A program made the position numbers and the translations under genes. The notes below the pieces were generated by a model. It did no database searches and was not told where the DNA came from. It saw nothing but the letters and a program-made list of their open reading frames with translations. A stretch of DNA of 64,000 nucleotides from Pseudomonas fluorescens (GTDB taxonomy: Bacteria; Pseudomonadota; Gammaproteobacteria; Pseudomonadales; Pseudomonadaceae), in assembly GCF_040448305.1 (NCBI RefSeq), contig NZ_CP148752.1:1488001-1552000 (forward strand), given 5' to 3'. Positions 55,659 through 63,776 of the stretch are shown in pieces; position 1 is the stretch's first letter, and every line of letters starts with the position of its first letter.

Positions 55659-55818
55659 TGTGGGAACGAGCCTGCTCGCGAAAGCGTCGGCACATCCAGC
55701 ATCTATGTGTCTGGCGCACCGTCTTCGCGAGCAGGCTCGCTCCCACAGGTTTTGTGTTGGTTTAGCGTTCGCGAGCAGGCTCGCTCCCACAGGTTTTGTG
55801 TTGGTTTAGCGTTCGCGA
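55659..55818. repeat. REP cluster with a 44-bp tandem duplication
   Basis: A REPIN left arm (TGTGGGAACGAGCCTGCTCGCG, 55659-55680), then a right arm at 55724. The 44-bp unit beginning TTCGCGAGCAGGCTCGCTCC is present twice head to tail (55724-55767, 55768-55811), followed by TTCGCGA of a third start. Confidence 0.9.
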
Positions 55819-55866
55819 TCAGCAGCAAAAACCGCTATCGTCGCCGCCATTCGAAATGAGGCGAGC

Positions 55867-56733
55867 ATGGGCTATCTACTTTTTGTCACGCTGATCCAGG
55901 CGTTTTCCTTCAGTTTGATCGGCGAATACCTGGCCGGTCATGTCGACAGTTACTTCGCCGTGTTGGTACGCGTACTGCTGGCAGGGCTGGTGTTCATCCC
56001 GCTGACCCGCTGGCGCTCGGTTGAGCCGGCATTCATGCGCGGCATGCTGCTGATCGGCGCGTTGCAGTTTGGCGTGACCTACGTCTGCCTGTACCTGAGC
56101 TTTCGCGTACTGACGGTGCCGGAAGTGTTGCTGTTCACTATCCTCACGCCGCTGCACGTGACCCTGATCGAAGATGCGCTCAATCGTCGCTTCAATCCCT
56201 GGGCCCTGGTCGCGGCGCTGGTGGCGGTGGCGGGTGCGGCGGTGATTCGCTTTGACCGGATCAACCCGGACTTCTTGATGGGCTTCCTGTTGCTGCAACT
56301 GGCCAACTTCACCTATGCCGCTGGCCAGGTGCTCTACAAACACCTGGTCGCACGCCACCCGAGTGATCTGCCGCATTACCGGCGCTTCGGCTACTTCTAC
56401 CTCGGCGCACTGGCGGTGGTGTTGCCGGCGTTTCTGCTGTTCGGCAAACAGAACTTCCTGCCCGAAGCGCCGCTGCAATGGGGCGTTCTGCTGTTCCTCG
56501 GCCTGGTCTCGACCGCTTTGGGGCTTTACTGGTGGAACAAGGGTGCGTGCCTGGTCAACGGCGGGACGCTGGCAGTGATGAACAACCTGCATGTGCCGGT
56601 GGGGTTGCTGATCAACCTGCTGATCTGGAACCAGCATGAAGAACTGGGGCGGTTGTTGCTCGGCGGTTCGGTGATTTTGCTGGCGGTGTGGATTAGTCGG
56701 TTGGGCATCAGGCCCGTCACGAGACCTGCGTAG
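55867..56733 (+). CDS. EamA-family transporter
   Basis: A 288-residue, ten-helix DMT protein. Segments such as AFSFSLIGEYLAGHVDSYFAVLVRVLLAGLVF in the first half and WWNKGACLVNGGTLAVMNNLHVPVGLLIN in the second fit the carboxylate/amino acid/amine transporter branch. The substrate is not determinable. Its TAG stop overlaps the next repeat. Confidence 0.87.
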   Translation: MGYLLFVTLIQAFSFSLIGEYLAGHVDSYFAVLVRVLLAGLVFIPLTRWRSVEPAFMRGMLLIGALQFGVTYVCLYLSFRVLTVPEVLLFTILTPLHVTLIEDALNRRFNPWALVAALVAVAGAAVIRFDRINPDFLMGFLLLQLANFTYAAGQVLYKHLVARHPSDLPHYRRFGYFYLGALAVVLPAFLLFGKQNFLPEAPLQWGVLLFLGLVSTALGLYWWNKGACLVNGGTLAVMNNLHVPVGLLINLLIWNQHEELGRLLLGGSVILLAVWISRLGIRPVTRPA

Positions 56734-56796
56734 GAGCTGGCGCAGCCTGCGATCTTTTGATTTTAAAGATCAAAAGATCACAGCTGCGGCGGATGG
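56731..56796. repeat. Second Pseudomonas intergenic repeat family (GGAGCTGGCGCAGCCTGCGATC)
   Basis: TAGGAGCTGGCGCAGCCTGC, then GATCTTTTGATTTTAAAGATCAAAAGATC forming a hairpin, then CACAGCTGCGGC. A known repeat class in fluorescent pseudomonads, unlike the GTGGGAGCGAGC REP. It begins at the stop codon of the preceding gene. Confidence 0.8.
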
Positions 56797-56929
56797 GCCA
56801 GCAGGCAGAGGCTCTGCCTGTGGGGCGGCTTGACTGGTATTGGCTAGCAGCGAGCGTTGGCGTATTGGTGCGCAATATTCAGATGACATCTATGTGGCCA
56901 TCATTTGTCTGGTTTTTTTGGTGTTTTAA

Positions 56930-58408
56930 ATGACTTGTAATGCTGATGTGTTTCTCTTGAGGCGTTTATGCTTAATGCTTTTTTTGCTTGTTGTTTTACC
57001 GTCTTTCGTGTTGGCTGATGAAACGCATGCAAAACATTGGAGAGATCTAACTGTCAATGATCTTTCTGTCATTCGGCAACTGATAATTACTTCTCATCCA
57101 GGCGCTATAGATAGTGATAATGAGTCTTTTGCAGACTGGGTTGAACGGGGCTATTTGGAAGCAAATCAGCTGTCCAAACGTGTCGATTCAAGGAAAGACT
57201 CTCAAGCCGTGCTTAATTTTTACATCGCGGGCTTCAAGGATGGACACGTAGGGCTGAATCAACCTAATAAAGGAAAATCTTCCTGGGCAGGTTTCATTTT
57301 GGATATGCGAGGTCAGAGTTTCGTTGTAAAGCAGGTCGCTAAAAATTGGCCTATACCGCTACCACCGATAGATTCCGAGGTCATATCGTGTGGTAACAAA
57401 TCGGTCCGAGAAAAACTAGAGAGTGAAATATCTCCATATGTTGATCGTAGACTTAATTTACAATCCACTTGGTTACATTTGGCTCAGCAGTTAACTGTCG
57501 ATGATGCCAACTATCCCGTACTGGCGAGAGACTTATCAAAAAGCTGTTTGGTTGCGCTTCCAAATGGAGTAAGACAAAACTTTACATTGTTATGGCAAGA
57601 AGACTCCGGGCAATTGGAGGCTTTCATGCGCCAACCTCAACCACCTCAAACGCTCCGGAATTTGGGAGGCGGGCGATATTGGATACATGTATCAAATTTC
57701 ATGCCGTCAGCAGCCGATAATGCTTCCCTCGATAAAATGCTCGAGGCCATCAAGAGTATCAATGATGCCAAGCTGGTTGTGCTTGATACACGAGGCAATC
57801 GCGGCGGTAACAGTTTAGTTGGTGCTAGAATACTTTCTGCACTGTTAGGTTCGCCATGGGCAAAAAGCTTGGACGGGCCATCTCGTGCGTATGCGATGTG
57901 GCGAGTTTCTCCTTTTGCACTCTCAACGCTCAATAAAGCTCTAACCGCCATGGGAAGCGACTATGGAAAAGATAGTGAGGCTTATAAATTTGTTTTTGGT
58001 TTGACTAATTCGATGGAGCTCGCGCTTCACGAGAAACAGGGCTGGTTACGACAGCCGAACACTTCCTCGATCGATCAAGAGGGTTCGAGAGGATTAAATA
58101 CGCAAGGTTTTAAAGGTAAGCTTGCACTGGTTACTGACTCATTTTGCGTGAGTGCCTGTCTAGACTTTGCGGACGTCGTTCTTGCAATTCCGGGGGTTGT
58201 CCATTTGGGATTATCAACGAGCGGCGATACACTTTATATTGACGTGGGCTCTCAAACATTGCCGAGTGGTGCCCAGTTCTGGCTACCGTTAAAGGTTTGG
58301 AGAGACCGAACGCGAGGAAATAATAAAAGTTATGATCCGCAATTTGTTTTTAATGGCGATATAAATGATACAGCGGCAGTTCAAAAGTGGGTTCTTGATC
58401 ACTTGTGA
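56930..58408 (+). CDS. Secreted S41-type (tail-specific) peptidase-like protein
   Basis: A 492-residue protein with an N-terminal signal sequence (RRLCLMLFLLVVLPSFVLA, about 12-29). The C-terminal half resembles S41 peptidases: LVVLDTRGNRGGNSLVGARI and LVTDSFCVSACLDFAD, where the Ser in CVSAC would be the nucleophile; no PDZ domain is visible. Base composition is clearly more AT-rich than all neighbours and codon use differs (many AAA, TTA, ATA). It is a single gene between repeats. ATG 56930 lacks a good ribosome site; ATG 56975 is an alternative. Function unknown. Confidence 0.75.
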   Translation: MTCNADVFLLRRLCLMLFLLVVLPSFVLADETHAKHWRDLTVNDLSVIRQLIITSHPGAIDSDNESFADWVERGYLEANQLSKRVDSRKDSQAVLNFYIAGFKDGHVGLNQPNKGKSSWAGFILDMRGQSFVVKQVAKNWPIPLPPIDSEVISCGNKSVREKLESEISPYVDRRLNLQSTWLHLAQQLTVDDANYPVLARDLSKSCLVALPNGVRQNFTLLWQEDSGQLEAFMRQPQPPQTLRNLGGGRYWIHVSNFMPSAADNASLDKMLEAIKSINDAKLVVLDTRGNRGGNSLVGARILSALLGSPWAKSLDGPSRAYAMWRVSPFALSTLNKALTAMGSDYGKDSEAYKFVFGLTNSMELALHEKQGWLRQPNTSSIDQEGSRGLNTQGFKGKLALVTDSFCVSACLDFADVVLAIPGVVHLGLSTSGDTLYIDVGSQTLPSGAQFWLPLKVWRDRTRGNNKSYDPQFVFNGDINDTAAVQKWVLDHL

Positions 58409-58489
58409 TCGGATCAACGCCATTCCCAGTGCACAAGGTACCGCAGCGGCAACTCAAGTAATTTGCAGCGCCGCAATAGACGCAAACCT

Positions 58490-58579
58490 TGTGGGCGCGA
58501 GCCTGCTCGCGATGACGGAGTGTCAGTCGACTATGATGTTGCCTGATCCACCGCTATCGCGAGCAGGCTCGCTCCTACA
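58490..58579. repeat. REPIN (inverted REP pair)
   Basis: TGTGGGCGCGAGCCTGCTCGCGATGACGG and CTATCGCGAGCAGGCTCGCTCCTACA; the inner spacer resembles that of the REPINs at 50001 and 60324. Confidence 0.9.
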
Positions 58580-58601
58580 AGGAATTGTGTGATCTCGAAA
58601 A

Positions 58602-59489
58602 TCACTTCGGCGCCAGTTGCCCCACCAGAAACTCGATAAACGCGCGGGTCTTCTGCGGCACCCGTCGCGCTGACGAATACACCGCGTTGATGGTGATCGC
58701 CGGGGCCTGCCAGTCACACAGCACCGGCACCAGTCGCCCGGCCGCCAGCGCATCCTCGACTATGAAGTCGGGCAGCAGGGCGATGCCCATGCCGGCTTCG
58801 GCGGCCTGGGCCAGCAAGTCGCCGTTGTTGGCGTGCAGTGGGCCGGTGACATTCACCCGCTGGGTTTCCTTGCCATTGCACAGTTGCAGGCTGACTCCGC
58901 TCTGCAGATACCCGTAGTTCAGGCATTGATGGGCGCGCAGATCCTGCGGAGTCTGCGGAACGCCCGCGCGTTCGAGATAAGCCGGGGACGCCACCATGAT
59001 GCGCGGCGCGGGTGCCAGTTGCCGGGCGATCATCGTCGAGTTGGGCATGCTGGCGATGCGGATGGTTACATCAAATCCACCCCGTACCGGGTCGACCTGC
59101 TGGTCGCTGAGCACCAGTTGCAGCTCGATGTTCGGGTGCTGTTCATGAAACAGCGGAATCAATGGCCCCAGCCGCCGAAGACCGAACGACATCGGCGCAT
59201 TGACCCGCAATACACCGCGTAACTCGCCGATGCCGTCACGGGCGCGTTGCTCGGCCTCGTCCAGTGCCGCCAGCACCTCCCGTGCTGCATCGAAATACTC
59301 GGCCCCGGCCTCGGTCAGGTGCAGGCTGCGGGTGGTGCGTTGCAGCAATTGCACGCCGATGGCTTCTTCCAGTGCCTGAATCTGTTTGCTGACTTTCGAG
59401 CGCGGCACGTCCATGGCCCGGGCGGCTGCAGCGAAGCCGTTCTCGCCGACCGTGACGACGAAGGCGCGCATGCATTCGATGCGATCCAT
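58602..59489 (-). CDS. LysR-type transcriptional regulator
   Basis: A 295-residue LysR protein. HTH at about 1-60 (FVVTVGENGFAAAARAMDVPRSKVSKQIQALEEAI), effector domain GVLRVNAPMSFGLRRLGPL and AEAGMGIALLPDFIVED. It is of the CrgA/DhcR-like class. It diverges from the ycaC-like gene with 158 bp between starts, containing a GAATC-AAT-GATTC dyad; it probably controls that gene. Confidence 0.88.
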   Translation of the reverse strand: MDRIECMRAFVVTVGENGFAAAARAMDVPRSKVSKQIQALEEAIGVQLLQRTTRSLHLTEAGAEYFDAAREVLAALDEAEQRARDGIGELRGVLRVNAPMSFGLRRLGPLIPLFHEQHPNIELQLVLSDQQVDPVRGGFDVTIRIASMPNSTMIARQLAPAPRIMVASPAYLERAGVPQTPQDLRAHQCLNYGYLQSGVSLQLCNGKETQRVNVTGPLHANNGDLLAQAAEAGMGIALLPDFIVEDALAAGRLVPVLCDWQAPAITINAVYSSARRVPQKTRAFIEFLVGQLAPK

Positions 59490-59504
59490 ATTGTCCCTAT
59501 TTTT

Positions 59505-59517
59505 GAATCAATGATTC
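59505..59517. promoter_or_regulatory. Candidate LysR-binding dyad
   Basis: GAATC-AAT-GATTC within a T-N11-A frame, 16 bases upstream of the LysR start in the divergent region. Confidence 0.55.
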
Positions 59518-59647
59518 TCGATTTTAGGTAATTGTCCCTTTTATAACCAGCCCCTAAAGTGACATCCAAGCCGACAACAACGCCGCTGAAGGCAAGGTCG
59601 ACTAACCCCTTACCCATTCGAAGTATCGACATCAAAAGGAACGTGCC

Positions 59648-60292
59648 ATGTCTATTCGTGAACTGCTCAACCCAACCAACTCCGCCCTGATCCTGATCGA
59701 CCACCAGCCGCAAATGGCTTTCGGCGTGCAGTCCATCGACCGCCAGACCCTGAAGAACAACACCGTGGGCCTGGCCAAGGCGGCGAAGATCTTCAACGTA
59801 CCGACTATCTACACCTCGGTCGAAACCGAAAGCTTCAGCGGTTACATCTGGCCCGAATTGCTGGCGGTGCACCCGGATCAACAGCCGATCGAGCGCACTT
59901 CGATGAACTCCTGGGAAGACAAGGCATTGGTCGACGCGGTGAAAGCCACCGGTCGCAAGAAGCTGATCATTGCTGCGCTGTGGACCGAGGTCTGCCTGAC
60001 TTTCCCGGCACTGGAAGCCCTGGCCGAAGGCTACGAGGTGTACATCGTCACCGACGCCTCCGGCGGCACCAGCAAGGAAGCCCACGACATGTCGGTGCAA
60101 CGGATGATTCAGGCCGGCGCGGTGCCGGTGACCTGGCAACAAGTGTTGCTCGAATACCAGCGTGACTGGGCGCAAAAGGATACTTACGAGGCGGTGATGG
60201 AACTGGTGCTGGAACACGGCGGCGCGTACGGCATGGGCGTGGATTACGCCTACACCATGGTGCACAAGGCACCGCAGCGGCAGGTGAAGTAA
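59648..60292 (+). CDS. ycaC: YcaC-like isochorismatase-superfamily hydrolase
   Basis: A 214-residue cysteine hydrolase. Family residues: D19-region ALILIDHQPQMAF, K in RKKLIIAALWTEVCLTFPA, with catalytic Cys in TEVCLT. SSFETESFSGYIWPEL-like TSVETESFSGYIWPE follows the YcaC pattern. It would hydrolyse an amide or ester; the natural substrate of YcaC is unknown. GGAACGTGCC precedes ATG 59648. It is divergent from the LysR gene. Confidence 0.87.
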   Translation: MSIRELLNPTNSALILIDHQPQMAFGVQSIDRQTLKNNTVGLAKAAKIFNVPTIYTSVETESFSGYIWPELLAVHPDQQPIERTSMNSWEDKALVDAVKATGRKKLIIAALWTEVCLTFPALEALAEGYEVYIVTDASGGTSKEAHDMSVQRMIQAGAVPVTWQQVLLEYQRDWAQKDTYEAVMELVLEHGGAYGMGVDYAYTMVHKAPQRQVK

Positions 60293-60323
60293 TCCATAAA
60301 TACATCAGTAACGATGCGGTTCA

Positions 60324-60413
60324 TGTGGGAGCGGGCTTGCTCGCGAAAACGGAGTGTCAGTCGACATCAATGTTGAATGACCCACCGCATTCGCGAGCAA
60401 GCCCGCTCCCACA
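60324..60413. repeat. REPIN (inverted REP pair, GCGGGCTTGC variant)
   Basis: TGTGGGAGCGGGCTTGCTCGCGAAAACGG and GCATTCGCGAGCAAGCCCGCTCCCACA inverted across about 38 bases. Confidence 0.88.
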
Positions 60414-60427
60414 TTTGTTTTTTGGTG

Positions 60428-61726
60428 TTACACCCTGCGTTTTTCGGCTTCGGGAATATGGCTCGCGCCCAGTACCGCCGGCAGCAGGCCGGCGCGTAAA
60501 TCCGATCCGCTCGGCTGCTGATAAAGACTCAACCCAAACTCCGGCAGCACCGCCAGCAGGTAGTCGAAAATATCCCCCTGGATCCGCTCGTAATCGGCCC
60601 ACGCCGTGGTGCCGGTGAAGCAGTAGATTTCCAGCGGAATACCCTGGGCCGTGGTCTGCATCTGGCGCACCATGCAGGTCATGTTCGGCTGGATCCCCGG
60701 GTGACACTTCAGGTAGGCCAGCGCATAGGCGCGGAAAGTGCCGATGTTGGTCATCCGCCGACGGTTGGCCGACATGGCCGCGACGTTGCCCTGGGCTTCG
60801 TTCCAGGCCTTGAGTTCAGCCTGTTTGCGGGTCATGTAGTCGGTGAGCAAGTGCACTTGGGACAGCTTCTGCTCTTCGTCGTCACGCAGGAAGCGTACGC
60901 CGCTGGCGTCGATGAACAGGCTGCGTTTGATCCGGCGGCCACCGGAAGCCTGCATGCCGCGCCAGTTCTTGAACGACTCGGACATCAGGCGCCAGGTCGG
61001 GATCGAGACGATGGTCTTGTCAAAATTCTGCACCTTGACCGTGTGCAAGGTGATGTCCACCACATCGCCGTCGGCTCCAACCTGTGGCATCTCGATCCAG
61101 TCGCCGACCCGCAGCATGTCGTTGCTGGTCAACTGCACGCTGGCGACGAACGACAGCAGCGTGTCCTTGTAGACCAACAGAATCACCGCCGACATGGCAC
61201 CCAGGCCCGACAGCAGCAACAGCGGCGAGCGGTCGATCAGCGTGGCGACGATGATGATCGCGCCAAATATGTACAACACCATTTTCGCCAGTTGCACATA
61301 GCCCTTGATCGAGCGGGTGCGGGCGTGCTCGGTGCGGGCGTAGATGTCCAGCAGCGCGTTGAGCAGGGCACTGACCGCCAGCAGCAGAAACAGGAAGGTG
61401 AAGGACAGGGCGACGTTGCCGAGGAAATTCAGGCTGGTTTTGCTCAGGTCCGGCACCAGATTGAGACAGAACTGGAGCACCAGCGAAGGCGTGATCTGCG
61501 CCAGGCGATGGAACACCTTGTTCTGCAGAAAATCATTGACCCAGTGCAAGGCCGGCTGGCGGCCGAGCATTTTTGCCGCGTGCAGAATGAGGTAACGCGC
61601 CACCCGTCCGAGGAACAGCGCAATTGCCAACAGCAGCAACAGCGACAGGCTGGAGTGCACGAGCGGGTGCTGGTCGAGGGCACCCCAAAGGTCCAGGACA
61701 TTGGTCCAGAGCTGTTTGATATCCAT
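60428..61726 (-). CDS. MscS-family mechanosensitive ion channel
   Basis: A 432-residue membrane protein with several N-terminal helices and the MscS core: SGLGAMSAVILLVYKDTLLSFVASVQL (pore-lining helix) and LRVGDWIEMPQVGADGDVVDITLHTVKVQNFD (beta domain), with a cytoplasmic C-terminal region. The YbdG-like extended type fits by length. It releases solutes on membrane tension. It starts at ATG 61726, divergent from the helicase gene. Confidence 0.9.
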   Translation of the reverse strand: MDIKQLWTNVLDLWGALDQHPLVHSSLSLLLLLAIALFLGRVARYLILHAAKMLGRQPALHWVNDFLQNKVFHRLAQITPSLVLQFCLNLVPDLSKTSLNFLGNVALSFTFLFLLLAVSALLNALLDIYARTEHARTRSIKGYVQLAKMVLYIFGAIIIVATLIDRSPLLLLSGLGAMSAVILLVYKDTLLSFVASVQLTSNDMLRVGDWIEMPQVGADGDVVDITLHTVKVQNFDKTIVSIPTWRLMSESFKNWRGMQASGGRRIKRSLFIDASGVRFLRDDEEQKLSQVHLLTDYMTRKQAELKAWNEAQGNVAAMSANRRRMTNIGTFRAYALAYLKCHPGIQPNMTCMVRQMQTTAQGIPLEIYCFTGTTAWADYERIQGDIFDYLLAVLPEFGLSLYQQPSGSDLRAGLLPAVLGASHIPEAEKRRV

Positions 61727-61918
61727 GGTCGAAAACGATTCTTCTGTAAGGCGCGAGAGGGGATTAGAGCATTTAAGACGCTTTGTATTACGTTTCGGGA
61801 AAAATCAGGCAACAACAAACCAACTGTTTACCGCCATTTGTATAAAGAAACTCGGCCTGAGCGCTCGAAACCGTTACCCTATGCAGCTGTTTTTTTGCAT
61901 TTCTTCGAGGTAGCACCC

Positions 61919-63259
61919 GTGTTTTCCCAATTCGCCCTGCACGAACGCCTGCTCAAAGCCGTGGCCGAGCTGAAATTTGTCGAGCCAACGCCTGTGCAAG
62001 CCGCGGCCATCCCGCTGGCGCTCCAGGGGCGTGACCTGCGGGTGACGGCGCAAACCGGTAGCGGCAAAACCGCTGCATTCGTTTTGCCCATCCTCAACCG
62101 TCTGATCGGCCCGGCGAAAATCCGTGTCAGCATCAAGACCCTGATCCTGCTGCCGACCCGCGAACTGGCCCAGCAGACCTTGAAAGAAGTTGAACGCTTC
62201 TCGCAGTTCACCTTCATCAAGTCCGGCCTGATCACCGGCGGTGAAGACTTCAAGGTCCAGGCCGCGATGCTGCGCAAGGTGCCGGACATCCTGATCGGTA
62301 CGCCGGGCCGGATGATTGAGCAGTTGAACGCCGGCAACCTCGACTTGAAAGAAGTTGAAGTACTGGTGCTCGACGAAGCCGACCGCATGCTCGACATGGG
62401 CTTCGCCGATGACGTTCAGCGTCTGGTGGACGAGTGCACCAACCGTCAGCAGACCATGCTGTTCTCCGCCACCACCGGTGGTTCGGGCCTGCGCGAGATG
62501 ATCGCCAAAGTCCTGAACAACCCTGAGCACTTGCAGCTCAACGCGGTCAGCCAGCTGAACGAAACCACCCGTCAGCAAATCATCACCGCTGACCACAACC
62601 AGCACAAAGAACAGATCGTCAACTGGCTGCTGGCCAACGAGACCTACCAGAAGGCCATCGTCTTCACCAACACCCGGGCCATGGCCGACCGTATCTACGG
62701 CCGCCTGGTGGCGCAGGAATACAAGGCGTTCGTGCTGCACGGCGAGAAAGACCAGAAGGATCGCAAACTGGCGATCGACCGCCTGAAGCAGGGCGGCGTG
62801 AAAATCCTCGTGGCCACCGACGTCGCCGCTCGCGGTCTGGACGTGGACGGCCTGGACCTGGTGATCAACTTCGACATGCCGCGCAGCGGCGACGAATACG
62901 TGCACCGCATCGGTCGTACCGGCCGCGCCGGTAACGACGGCCTGGCCATCTCGCTGATCTGCCACGGCGACTGGAACCTGATGTCGAGCATCGAGCGCTA
63001 CCTCAAGCAGAGCTTCGAGCGCCGTACCATCAAGGAAGTCAAAGGCACCTACGGCGGACCGAAAAAGGTCAAGGCCTCGGGCAAGGCCGTCGGCGTGAAG
63101 AAGAAAAAGACCGACGCCAAGGGCGACAAGAAGAAAACCGCCGCCAAGACCCCGACCAAGCGCAAGAGCGCCAACCGGCCGAAGAGCGACTCCCTGGTCA
63201 GCAAGGACGGCATGGCCCCGCTCAAGCGCCGCAAGCCGGAAGCGCCAGCGGCTGAGTAA
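61919..63259 (+). CDS. DEAD-box ATP-dependent RNA helicase
   Basis: A 446-residue helicase. Q motif region FVEPTPVQ, Walker A AQTGSGKT (44-51), DEAD box (152-155), SATTGG, and HRIGRTGRAG are intact. The tail (about 365-446) is Lys-rich and disordered. It resembles the SrmB/P. aeruginosa PA2840-type helicase used in ribosome biogenesis or mRNA control. GTG 61919 (MFSQFALHERLLK) is preceded by GAGGT; the long upstream open frame is antisense to the MscS gene and is rejected. Ends with a terminator. Confidence 0.93.
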   Translation: MFSQFALHERLLKAVAELKFVEPTPVQAAAIPLALQGRDLRVTAQTGSGKTAAFVLPILNRLIGPAKIRVSIKTLILLPTRELAQQTLKEVERFSQFTFIKSGLITGGEDFKVQAAMLRKVPDILIGTPGRMIEQLNAGNLDLKEVEVLVLDEADRMLDMGFADDVQRLVDECTNRQQTMLFSATTGGSGLREMIAKVLNNPEHLQLNAVSQLNETTRQQIITADHNQHKEQIVNWLLANETYQKAIVFTNTRAMADRIYGRLVAQEYKAFVLHGEKDQKDRKLAIDRLKQGGVKILVATDVAARGLDVDGLDLVINFDMPRSGDEYVHRIGRTGRAGNDGLAISLICHGDWNLMSSIERYLKQSFERRTIKEVKGTYGGPKKVKASGKAVGVKKKKTDAKGDKKKTAAKTPTKRKSANRPKSDSLVSKDGMAPLKRRKPEAPAAE

Positions 63260-63282
63260 GTCGTTGTAGACGGCCTGTGAAA

Positions 63283-63309
63283 AACCCGGACAGTGTCCGG
63301 GTTTTTTTT
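63283..63309 (+). terminator. Intrinsic terminator of the helicase gene
   Basis: AACCCGGA-CAGTG-TCCGGGTT followed by seven T. Confidence 0.92.
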
Positions 63310-63321
63310 GCCTGGCGTTTA

Positions 63322-63600
63322 TCAGCCTTCGGCTTTCTTCTCGGCGGACTCCAATTCCTTCAAACGCTGGTCAATCAACTGACACTTGTCCGGAAGGTCT
63401 TTGGAGGCAGTGCCCAGATCCATTTTCTGCAACTCATCATTCATCTCCTTGGCCTTGGTCGGGTTTTGCTCGGTGAGCCTGGCCACTTCCCGGGCCAGTT
63501 GTTCGCGCTTGGCGGTGGCTTCATCGAGGGTGCAGGCCCAGGCGGGCAGGGCGCAGGTGAGGGCAGCGGCGAGAGTGAGCTTCTTCAGCAGTGGTTTCAT
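63322..63600 (-). CDS. Small secreted protein, coiled-coil
   Basis: A 92-residue precursor with a signal peptide (MKPLLKKLTLAAALTCALPAWA, cleaved near ACTLDE). The rest is charged and predicted helical (EATAKREQLAREVARLTEQ), with two Cys. Probably periplasmic; function unknown. Convergent with the helicase gene, whose terminator serves both. Confidence 0.75.
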   Translation of the reverse strand: MKPLLKKLTLAAALTCALPAWACTLDEATAKREQLAREVARLTEQNPTKAKEMNDELQKMDLGTASKDLPDKCQLIDQRLKELESAEKKAEG

Positions 63601-63689
63601 GGGGGCGGGCCTCAGCTTCGGTCAAGGCGGGTTAACCGGTTGAGCGCTGGCCCCAGAGGAAAGTTCAGTCTGTAATTGTCAGGGCTCCG

Positions 63690-63757
63690 TCGCGGGCAAG
63701 CCCACAGGTTTTGTGAACAACACAGAAACTGTGGGAGCGTGGCTTGCCCGCGAAGGC
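63690..63757. repeat. REP pair, variant (GCGGGCAAGCC)
   Basis: GTCGCGGGCAAGCCCACAGG and TGTGGGAGCGTGGCTTGCCCGCGAAGG inverted across about 26 bases. Confidence 0.75.
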
Positions 63758-63776
63758 CGCGCCTCGCTGTCTGGGG

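Noticed and set aside
55659..55818. CRISPR-like direct repeats
   Set aside because: The units are REP arms with 24-base identical flanks, not repeats with unique spacers, and no cas genes are present.
60701..61918. N-terminal extension of the DEAD-box helicase
   Set aside because: The extension is antisense to the MscS channel gene and is Gln/Arg-rich without helicase features; GTG 61919 has a proper ribosome site.
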